This document shows, piece after piece, positions 8,890 to 16,636 of a stretch of DNA of 45,676 bases. Below the pieces are notes generated by a model. That model had not been told where the DNA came from and ran no database searches. It saw only the letters and a program-made list of their open reading frames with translations. Source of the stretch: a virus. The first letter of the stretch is position 1. Every line of letters begins with the position of its first letter. Location: IMG/VR virus record IMGVR_UViG_3300033064_002947, positions 1-45,676 of that record, one strand, 5' to 3'. The translations under genes were made by a program, and so were the position numbers.

Positions 8890-10136
8890 TGGCAACTGGT
8901 ACGATGACGCCCGTCACGGGCGGAGGGGTATCGCTTTCGGGGGAGGGACCGGGCCTTCCGCCGACCCTGCTCCCGCCGCAGCGATACGCGGCGATTATGA
9001 ACATCAATATTTCGCACTTCCAGCAGCTCGCTGGCGTCAAGGCCCCGCTCGTCGCTGGATGCGATGATATATGGGACCAGGGCGACCGCGAGATGCTGGT
9101 GTGGGCTATGCAGCAGGCGGAAGAATTGATCGCGAATGAGCTCAGATTCTGGCCTGTGCCTGCATTCGTCACTGACGAGGAGATACCGTTTGGGCTACGT
9201 GGGGTGAGGCCCGACTGGCAGAACGCGGAAGCGACGACGAAATGGGGACGGGTCATAGCCTACGGGACGGAGAAGCTCACGCTGATCCAGGCGGGCGCGG
9301 TGGTCCAGTATTCCGATGACGACGATGATCCGCTGGGGCGGGAAGAGAAAGCCACTATCGGCACCGCGCTTTACGCGGATCTCACGGCATGTGCCAATGA
9401 ATGCGAAGTCGTGGTGTTCTTTCGCGTGGCGGACGGCGCGGTAGACGCGGCGGACCCTATGTTCGAGATCAGACCCTTGCGGGTGGACATTGATGGCAGC
9501 ACGATGCACATCACGGGCGAATCGTCGCTGTTCATCAATCCCACTCTGTGGACGTTGCGGAGGCAGGAATGCGCGGGCACGGACGAGCCGAACGCATGGC
9601 GATGGGATTGGGACGTGTCGAGGCTGGTGGCGCAAGTGGATGTTTATTGCCGGACGGTCGACACGCAGACGCCGGTCACGGTCAAATGGGACGGTGTTTG
9701 TACCTGTACTTCCCCGTGTTCACATTATACCCAACTAGCGTGCGCATACGTGACGGACTGGAAGCACGGCTTTTTCGCCCCGAGGCTCGCGACGTGGAAC
9801 GGGACGACGCACATAGACGCGTATGCAGACTATACTGGCGTTCCGGAATCATTGGTGGTAAACTACAGATCGGGATATCCGCTGGGACCGCACTGCAGAA
9901 TGGATTCGCTGCTGGAGCGGGCCATCGTGAAGCTGACCAACGTCTTGCTGACGGCTCCGCCGTGTGGATACTGCGACATCGCAGAACGCCTGTGGAAAGC
10001 CGATAGGGCGGACATTGATCCGCTCACGCCAGAAGCGGCCTCGATGCCGTGGGCGATGTACCAGCAGGGGGCGCTGGAGGCGTGGAGGATCATCAAGAGG
10101 CTCAAGATGGGCCAGGGCGGGAAGCTCGGTCGGTGA
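8889..10136 (+). CDS. Probable head-tail connector or adaptor protein
   Basis: A 415-residue protein with no strong family match by eye. It sits directly before the gp10-like and tail-tube genes, where siphoviruses encode head-tail connectors. Residues 40-80 (VWAMQQAEELIANELRFWP) resemble the helical start of gp6-like connectors, which begin with a helix after a short linker. The central part is Cys-rich (CTCTSPCSHYTQ near residue 277), unusual for a connector. The C-terminus is helical. Function is inferred from order and length. Confidence 0.55.
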   Translation: MATGTMTPVTGGGVSLSGEGPGLPPTLLPPQRYAAIMNINISHFQQLAGVKAPLVAGCDDIWDQGDREMLVWAMQQAEELIANELRFWPVPAFVTDEEIPFGLRGVRPDWQNAEATTKWGRVIAYGTEKLTLIQAGAVVQYSDDDDDPLGREEKATIGTALYADLTACANECEVVVFFRVADGAVDAADPMFEIRPLRVDIDGSTMHITGESSLFINPTLWTLRRQECAGTDEPNAWRWDWDVSRLVAQVDVYCRTVDTQTPVTVKWDGVCTCTSPCSHYTQLACAYVTDWKHGFFAPRLATWNGTTHIDAYADYTGVPESLVVNYRSGYPLGPHCRMDSLLERAIVKLTNVLLTAPPCGYCDIAERLWKADRADIDPLTPEAASMPWAMYQQGALEAWRIIKRLKMGQGGKLGR

Positions 10137-10140
10137 CGAC

Positions 10141-10692
10141 ATGCCAAAATTTCTCCTGAGAGACGTGCGGAGCGGCAAGCGGCGGGCCGCGATCGCGAAC
10201 CTGCGTAGTATCTCACGCAAGGAAATCGAGAGGGCGATGGACAAGGGCGTCAAGCCCGCTGCGGTCAAATCGCACGAGAAGATCGTGCAGGACTGGGAAA
10301 GCGACGTCGGCTTTGCTGCGAAGAAGTACGTCAGGGCGACGTCAATCACGATATACGTGTACCCTACGGGCAAGGACAAGCTGATATGGACTTATGTGGA
10401 CCAGCCTACGAAACCACATCTCATTCCAAAGACCCCGAAGAGCGGGTCCTGGCTTTATTTCAAGTGGGGCGGCAAAGGGAGCTACGTCCCCAAGACGATG
10501 GCGCGGCCAGCGAGGACCGTCGTCGGGGGCGGGTTCGTCAAGGGCGGGAAGCCCGTGGCATTCAAGCGGGTAAACCACCCAGGGTCGGAGGGCCGATTTT
10601 TCTCGGAGGCGATAGCGAAGGACATCCAACCGGACTTTAGGCGTTTGATAGAAAACGCCTTCCGCAACATATCGCGGAAGGTGCAGGAGTAG
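10141..10692 (+). CDS. HK97 gp10-like head-tail joining protein
   Basis: A 183-residue protein from ATG 10141. The final third contains the hallmark of gp10-like proteins: a loop rich in Gly/Pro (PKTMARPARTVVGGG), then VNHPGSEGRFFSEAI and a terminal helix. In lambda/HK97-like phages this protein closes the head-tail joint beneath the connector. Neighbours on both sides agree with this role. The frame is open further upstream, inside the previous gene, but only the part from 10141 is expected to be translated. Confidence 0.75.
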   Translation: MPKFLLRDVRSGKRRAAIANLRSISRKEIERAMDKGVKPAAVKSHEKIVQDWESDVGFAAKKYVRATSITIYVYPTGKDKLIWTYVDQPTKPHLIPKTPKSGSWLYFKWGGKGSYVPKTMARPARTVVGGGFVKGGKPVAFKRVNHPGSEGRFFSEAIAKDIQPDFRRLIENAFRNISRKVQE

Positions 10693-10702
10693 GAGGTTTT
10701 CA

Positions 10703-12211
10703 ATGGCAGACGAAATCCTGGCACTCAAGGGCCATGGAAACGTCGACGTCCAGGTCGGGGGACCGGGCAATAGTTGGGCCTATCTCAGCGCCTGCGCGGC
10801 CCTCTCAGGTCCGACCGTGCCGAGGGGCGGCACGGAGGTGCGCTGGTGCCAAGACCCGCAGAGGTCTGGCGGGTTCCGCATCTCGAGCAAGATCCGCACC
10901 GCCCCGGACCAGGTGACGGGCGACCTGATGACGAAACTGGGCAAGATCGACTACCTGGACGGGATGGAATGCCCGTTCGGGCTGAGGGCGAGGTTCTCCA
11001 AGTGTGCTGAAAGGGAGGACCCGTCGAACTACGACCCGCTCATGCTGTCGTACTGCGACGTGGATCTCCAGGAGCACAGCTACGACGACCTGGCGATCAC
11101 GGACCCCGGCAACGAGGATGAGATTCTCATCACGGCTCCGTGGGCGGCGGCGCATGAATACCGGATCAAGAAGCTGAACGGGAGCCGCATCGGGGCTTCC
11201 ACGACCAACCTGGGCGACCAGCCCATCAACGACATAGAATACTGCGACTCGTTCGACTGCGGGGGCGACTGCGGATCGCGGTCCACCCCATGTCGGACCT
11301 TCTGGGGCGTCACGGACGTCGATGTCACGCCCTACGCTTCCCCGAACCTGATCAAGGGCGTCCTGAACCTGACGACGCTCGCGATCACCTACACGCTCAC
11401 CCCCGTGCTCGGATTCAACAACAACCTGGAAGGCGTGGAATGCGCTGGTTCGCGGCTGGTGGTGTCATCCAACGGCGACTCCGCCATCGGGTACAACGAC
11501 AACGACGGCGATCAGGACGAGTGGAACGTGGTCGTCCTCACCTACGCGCCCGCGGCGAACCCTAATGCGTTGTTCGCGAGGACCGCGCGGGAGCTGTGGG
11601 TCGCGGCGGCGACGGGCCGGGTGTACAAGTCTTCGGACGGTGGCTCGACTTACACCGCGGTGCACGACGGGGACCTCACCACAGAGAACTTGGTAGCGGT
11701 GTGGGCCTACGACTCCGAACTGGTCTACGCGGTCGGGGAAGACGGGACGATCTTGCGGTCCCAGGACGGCGGGGAGACCTGGACGGACCTGACCGAGACG
11801 TCGACCACCGGGGCGAACCTGCTCGTAGTGGTCGTGCCCCCTGGCAGACCGAAGGAAGTCTTCATCGGGACCAATGCGGGCCAGATCTTCAAATCCACGG
11901 ATGAGGGAGATAACTGGTCCTCATACAGCTTCACGGGCGATGGCGTCGGCTCTGTGGATGACATAGCATTCTGCGGCCCGTGCGCAGGGGAGACCATGTT
12001 CATCTTGCACAACGATGCCGGGCCGCGGGGCCGGGTGCTGCGCGACTTGTCGGGCGGTGCGGGCGGCGCGGACGTGGAGATCGTGTTCGGGTACACCGAC
12101 ATCGTGAAGGCCGGGGTGCAGTTGAACGCACTGGCGTGCTGCGACCCGAACGAGGTACTGGCTGCAGGCGAACTGTCCGGCGCGTATCCAATCCTGATCA
12201 AGGCGCACTAG
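10703..12211 (+). CDS. Major tail protein candidate fused to BNR/Ycf48-like repeats
   Basis: A 502-residue protein with a very strong ribosome site (AGGAGG, 8 bases before ATG). By position, between the gp10-like gene and the tail chaperones, this should be the tail-tube protein. Residues 1-165 could be the tube domain. From residue 250 on, the sequence changes to beta-propeller repeats with Asp-box motifs: KSSDGGSTY, RSQDGGETW and KSTDEGDNW. These are BNR/Ycf48-type repeats found in sialidases and adhesins. If assembled as the tube, each ring would display propellers along the tail. Confidence 0.65.
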   Translation: MADEILALKGHGNVDVQVGGPGNSWAYLSACAALSGPTVPRGGTEVRWCQDPQRSGGFRISSKIRTAPDQVTGDLMTKLGKIDYLDGMECPFGLRARFSKCAEREDPSNYDPLMLSYCDVDLQEHSYDDLAITDPGNEDEILITAPWAAAHEYRIKKLNGSRIGASTTNLGDQPINDIEYCDSFDCGGDCGSRSTPCRTFWGVTDVDVTPYASPNLIKGVLNLTTLAITYTLTPVLGFNNNLEGVECAGSRLVVSSNGDSAIGYNDNDGDQDEWNVVVLTYAPAANPNALFARTARELWVAAATGRVYKSSDGGSTYTAVHDGDLTTENLVAVWAYDSELVYAVGEDGTILRSQDGGETWTDLTETSTTGANLLVVVVPPGRPKEVFIGTNAGQIFKSTDEGDNWSSYSFTGDGVGSVDDIAFCGPCAGETMFILHNDAGPRGRVLRDLSGGAGGADVEIVFGYTDIVKAGVQLNALACCDPNEVLAAGELSGAYPILIKAH

Positions 12212-12220
12212 GAGGTAATG

Positions 12221-12799
12221 ATGGCTAGGGAGCCAGCTTTCGAAGAAATCCTTTGCGAGAGCAGCGGGGTGACGGTGATCGTCAGTCCGTTCCCCGCTGA
12301 TCTCTGGAATAGCTTGCAGGCGAGGGCCGAGAGGGACAATCCCGATCCAGCGCCGCCCCAAAAGATCATCAAGGTCGTGGACGGCACGGAAGAGGTGGAT
12401 GACCTCTCGGACCCCGCCTATCAGGAAGAGTTGGGCGCGGCGCGGTTGGCGCGTAGTGCATTCATCGGCGAGTGCGTCTTGGACATCTGCGTCCAGATCA
12501 AGGACCCGGAAACGTGGGAAGGCAAGGTGGAACGGCTCGCGCGCTACACCGATATGTCGGACGATCCGGAAGACAGGCGGCTAGTATTCCTGCGCCAGTA
12601 CGCGCTCAGAACGGCGGACGACTTTGAGCGGGCAATTGAATCGGCATACCTCCAGATGATGGTCACGGACAAGGAGGTGGCTGCCAGGATCCGTTCCTTT
12701 CGACGTGAAATGGCACGGGCAGCGAGTGATGTCCCTGTCGCATCCGGCTCTGATGAGGAGGAGCGGGTGGACGTACAACCAGAGATTCCAGGAGATTGA
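12221..12799 (+). CDS. Tail assembly chaperone (lambda gpG-like position)
   Basis: A 192-residue acidic, helical protein immediately upstream of the tape measure gene. This is where siphoviruses encode the chaperone that coats the tape measure protein during tail assembly. ATG 12221 is chosen over ATG 12218 because the TAGGAGG site is 5 bases upstream. A second reading frame overlaps its last part and continues to the tape measure start, as in G/GT systems. No specific family motif was recognised. Confidence 0.65.
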   Translation: MAREPAFEEILCESSGVTVIVSPFPADLWNSLQARAERDNPDPAPPQKIIKVVDGTEEVDDLSDPAYQEELGAARLARSAFIGECVLDICVQIKDPETWEGKVERLARYTDMSDDPEDRRLVFLRQYALRTADDFERAIESAYLQMMVTDKEVAARIRSFRREMARAASDVPVASGSDEEERVDVQPEIPGD

Positions 12800-12947
12800 C
12801 GCCGCTCAGCGATGGGGATGCCCGACACCCGGCGCATTCTACGCGATGGACAAAGACGAGAGAATTGATGTGCTGGCTTGGCACGAGATCAGGTGGAGGA
12901 TCGACGCGGTGAACGCGCATGAAGCCGCCAGGCCGAGGAGACGATAG
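12753..12947 (+). CDS. Tail chaperone T-like frame, possible frameshift product
   Basis: This frame is +1 relative to the upstream chaperone, is open from 12660, and stops one base before the tape measure ATG. From ATG 12753 it gives 64 residues beginning MRRSGWTYNQRFQEIDAA and including AMDKDERIDVLAWHEIRWR. No clear ribosome site precedes ATG 12753, so production as a fusion by a programmed +1 or -2 frameshift between 12660 and 12799 is likely. No canonical slippery heptamer was identified, so independent translation is not excluded. Confidence 0.55.
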   Translation: MRRSGWTYNQRFQEIDAAQRWGCPTPGAFYAMDKDERIDVLAWHEIRWRIDAVNAHEAARPRRR

Positions 12948-15900
12948 ATGGCGCTGCCCAAGGTAGGTATGCTTGCCATGGTTGAGGGCATGTCCCAGTA
13001 CATGCGCGACGTCGGTATAATGGAAAAGTCGTACCTGTCCCTGGAGAAGGGCGCACAATCGCTGGAAAAGAAGACCGAGGCCCTGGGCAAGAAGTGGGAT
13101 GCAGTCGGCAAGACATTCTCCAAAGCAGGCACGATCATGCTCGGGGCTGGAGGGGCGGCTGCGGCTGGCATACTCGCGCTCGCGACGTCCGCCGGGACGA
13201 TCCCAGGCATCACCCGGGCGTTCGAGATGATGTCGAAGGAATCGGGCTTGTCTCTGGAGCAGCTCCGCAAGGCGTCTATGGGCACCGTGTCTGACCTGGA
13301 ACTGATGAGATTGTCCAACGTTGCGCTCACCGGCGCTGGCGAGCAGCTGGGCGTGGAGTTCGGCCAGAATTTGCCGAAGCTCTTGAACATCGCGCAGGCT
13401 GCCGCCAGGGCGACTGGCCAAAGCTCGGAATTCATGTTCCAGTCCCTCGTCACCGGCATCAAGAGAACCTCCCCGATGCTGATTGACAACACCGGCCTCC
13501 AGCTCAAGCTGGGCGAGGCGAACAAGGCGCTGGCCGACCAGCTCGGGGTCACCACCGAGCAACTGAGCGGCGAGCAGAAGCAGATCGCGATCTTCAACGC
13601 CACACTCCAGGCAGGGCAGAAGATGGTGGACCAGTTCGGGGGCGGCCAGACGACCGCCGCGGAACAGACCCAGGCATTTACCACCAGGCTCAAGAACCTC
13701 AAGGACGAGCTCTCGGTGGAACTGCTGCCCGCGTTCACGACGGCGATGGACGTCGTGGGGAAGGCCGTCGGCAAGTTCGCGGACCTGGCGATCCCGCTCA
13801 AGACAACCATCGCGCATTTTGCCGTGCTCGGGACAGGAGTGCTACTCGTGGGCGGCATAGTGGCGAAGTTGGTTGGGTTCGTCGGCCCCGCTATCGTCAT
13901 CGTGGGGAAATTGGGGACGGTCGCAATAAGTACCGCGCAGACACTGGCGCTGATGGCGATGGAAGCCGGGAGCTTGGGGGCAGCGCTCAGGGCGCTCGCA
14001 GTGACAGCTGGGCCGTTGGTATTGGCAGGGGCACTTGTCGCGGCTATAGTTGCGATCCATCAGATGGAAGAGGCGCATAAGAAGGAAGCGGCGGCGATAG
14101 TTGAGGCGTCCGATACCTACGATCATTATATCTCACGGATGCGGGGTGCGAAGCTGGAGTCATATGCACTATCAGAGAGCTTATATGAGCAGGTGAAGGC
14201 GATACAAGCAACGGGCCAGGCGATAGATGTAGCCGGGCTCCAGGATGCGCTCGCGGATCTGGAAGACGCCTTTGCTGGCGCGCGGGCGCGGGGTGGCTCA
14301 CTAAACCTCAGGGAGCTGATCGACGGCATGGGCGAACTAGAACTGATGGTCGCCGCCGATGTGCAACAAATGCAACAGCTCGGAAAGTCGATGGGGATGA
14401 CGTCGACGGTCGCGCTCAAGTTTGCTCAGAATGTATCGGAATTGGCGATCGCTGAGCGTAATCAGCGCACGGAGGCAGAAGAAGTCCTGCGCATTGAAAC
14501 CCAACGGGTGCAGATTTATCAACGATTGTCCCAAGCCACCAAGCAGCTAGCGACTGATGAACAAGACCTCGCCGGGAACACCGAAATCGTCGCCAAGATG
14601 GCTGCGGACGTCACGAAGAAATTCCAGGACCTCGCGCACAAAGCGGGACTAACCACCAAGGAATTCAAAGAACTCAAGGATGAGACTGGCTATACCAATG
14701 AAGAAGTCGTCGCGATGGGCCAGGACCTGGAGATCACTGCCAAAGAATTCGACGATCTGGCGGCGGAGACCGGGTACAGCCGGGAGCAATTGGAATACTG
14801 GCATCAAGAACTGGGGCAAGGAGAAACATTCCTCCGCAGCTACATTAAGGGCCTCGATGACGCGCAGGCGCAGATGGTTGCCCTGTCTGGCACCATCGCC
14901 GGGGGGATAGGGGACCTCCGGGACCTGAATGACGAAGTGAGAGGCATCGGCAAGGACTACAGGAGGGCGATGGGCGGCATCAGCGCTGGCATCGGCACGG
15001 AGATAGACAAGATCAACGAGAAGTACGACGAGATGCACCCGGACCCGACCACGGTGCAGGAACGGCTAGGCATGGACGCTGACGCCTGGGACGAGTATGC
15101 GCTGCGCTTGGATGCCACGCTGGACGGCGTGACGACCGGCCAGGAGCAAGGATGGGTCGACTCGATGGCGGCGATGACCGTGAATTCCGACGAGTACCGC
15201 CAACGGGAAGGCGAGGCGCAGGACGCCTGGCTTGCCCGTCTGCGCGGTTCCTTCTATGAAATGGGACTGCCCCCGGAATTCTATGACACGGAATCCGGGA
15301 AGTACCAGGCACATCTCGCCGAGATAGACGCGCTGAGGCAGGGAGAGATACAGAAGCAGAGGGATGCTGCAGCGGCCTCGGCAGCGATTGAGCAGCAGAA
15401 ACGGGACGCGGCATTGGCGGCGGCGCAGCAGAAAAAGGAGGATCTCGTCTTGGCGACGTCGCTCCAGATGGCGGAGGAGCTGGGCCTGCTCCAGACCTGG
15501 GCGAACGACACGATGGGCGTGATGGCCCCGGCGTTCGATTCTGCGGACGAAGTCCTGCAGCACTTGGAGGCGGGCACCCTGGAACTGACGCCGGAGCTGG
15601 AGGCATTAGTCGGTGCAATGCAGACCGGACTATTGGGGACATTGGAGAGCACCGGCGTGGCAGCGGAGGAGACGGCGGGCAAGCTGTCCGACCTGTTCAC
15701 GGAATCGGAAGATCAGGCCGCAGGCATGCTCACGGATTTCGAGGCCATACAGACGGCGGCGGAGAATGCGACCGCAGCGATGGGCGATTTCACCAAGCCG
15801 CCAGAAGAGGAGAAGACGTTCCTCGACTACATCATGGAACAGCTCCTTCCATTCGAGGAAGGCGTCGGTACGACGATGGACAACGTCGGGATCAAGGCCG

Positions 15901-16634
15901 GGGAGACGACGGACAGTGTCAAGTATGGCTGGCTGGACGAGGCAGAGGGGGCGCTGCCGCTGATACAGCAAGGGCTCGCGAACATAGAGCTTGGCGCGGT
16001 GGACACCACTTTCCCCAATATCGAGACCGCCGGGAAGACCGCCGCGGCCAACGTCAAGACCGCGTGGACCAACTTCATCACGGCGATGATCAAGCCTGAT
16101 GAGGGCCAGTTCGATAAACTCCAAAAAGATTGGATTGACACCGTGGCCGCGATGGAAACGAAGTTCATCAATTCGATCAAGGCGATGAAGAAGAAGATGA
16201 ATGCGCTCGTGGAAGAAATCCGGGCCGCGATCCGGGCCTGCCGGACGCTTGGGCAGATGGAGTGCGGTGTCGGCGGGGGAGGCGGTGGCGAAGAATCAAC
16301 CTTGCCACTAGGGTGGGAATGGTACAACGACGAGCAGGGCCGCAGACTATCCAGGCCGATAGGCTCTCTGCAACCCGGCGGCATGGCCTGGGCCGGGCAT
16401 ACCTATCTCACTGGCGAACGGGGGCCCGAACTGTTCACGCCGGGGATCAGCGGAAGGGTGCATCCCGCTGACGTGACGGTGCCCGCGCTGGCAGTAACGG
16501 GGCTGGGAAACGTCACGACGCGAAGCAATAGCAGGACCATAAACAACGAACTCAATCTAACCGTGCGGACCATGGCCCCGGCATCGACCGTCATGCACGA
16601 TTTCGAGATGATGCGCGCGCTGGTGGGAGGATAG
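12948..16634 (+). CDS. Tape measure protein
   Basis: The longest gene in the window, 1228 residues, in the canonical place after the chaperones. It has an N-terminal coiled coil, a membrane-like segment (residues 60-83, TIMLGAGGAAAAGIL), the conserved tape-measure helix pair FEMMSKESGLS (from 92) and GTVSDLELM (from 112), and two hydrophobic segments near residues 287-315 and 340-365. Long charged helices and a Gly-rich linker near residue 1107 follow. Length sets tail length; by the usual 0.15 nm per residue rule this predicts a tail of about 180 nm, as inference only. Confidence 0.9.
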   Translation: MALPKVGMLAMVEGMSQYMRDVGIMEKSYLSLEKGAQSLEKKTEALGKKWDAVGKTFSKAGTIMLGAGGAAAAGILALATSAGTIPGITRAFEMMSKESGLSLEQLRKASMGTVSDLELMRLSNVALTGAGEQLGVEFGQNLPKLLNIAQAAARATGQSSEFMFQSLVTGIKRTSPMLIDNTGLQLKLGEANKALADQLGVTTEQLSGEQKQIAIFNATLQAGQKMVDQFGGGQTTAAEQTQAFTTRLKNLKDELSVELLPAFTTAMDVVGKAVGKFADLAIPLKTTIAHFAVLGTGVLLVGGIVAKLVGFVGPAIVIVGKLGTVAISTAQTLALMAMEAGSLGAALRALAVTAGPLVLAGALVAAIVAIHQMEEAHKKEAAAIVEASDTYDHYISRMRGAKLESYALSESLYEQVKAIQATGQAIDVAGLQDALADLEDAFAGARARGGSLNLRELIDGMGELELMVAADVQQMQQLGKSMGMTSTVALKFAQNVSELAIAERNQRTEAEEVLRIETQRVQIYQRLSQATKQLATDEQDLAGNTEIVAKMAADVTKKFQDLAHKAGLTTKEFKELKDETGYTNEEVVAMGQDLEITAKEFDDLAAETGYSREQLEYWHQELGQGETFLRSYIKGLDDAQAQMVALSGTIAGGIGDLRDLNDEVRGIGKDYRRAMGGISAGIGTEIDKINEKYDEMHPDPTTVQERLGMDADAWDEYALRLDATLDGVTTGQEQGWVDSMAAMTVNSDEYRQREGEAQDAWLARLRGSFYEMGLPPEFYDTESGKYQAHLAEIDALRQGEIQKQRDAAAASAAIEQQKRDAALAAAQQKKEDLVLATSLQMAEELGLLQTWANDTMGVMAPAFDSADEVLQHLEAGTLELTPELEALVGAMQTGLLGTLESTGVAAEETAGKLSDLFTESEDQAAGMLTDFEAIQTAAENATAAMGDFTKPPEEEKTFLDYIMEQLLPFEEGVGTTMDNVGIKAGETTDSVKYGWLDEAEGALPLIQQGLANIELGAVDTTFPNIETAGKTAAANVKTAWTNFITAMIKPDEGQFDKLQKDWIDTVAAMETKFINSIKAMKKKMNALVEEIRAAIRACRTLGQMECGVGGGGGGEESTLPLGWEWYNDEQGRRLSRPIGSLQPGGMAWAGHTYLTGERGPELFTPGISGRVHPADVTVPALAVTGLGNVTTRSNSRTINNELNLTVRTMAPASTVMHDFEMMRALVGG

Positions 16635-16636
16635 AA

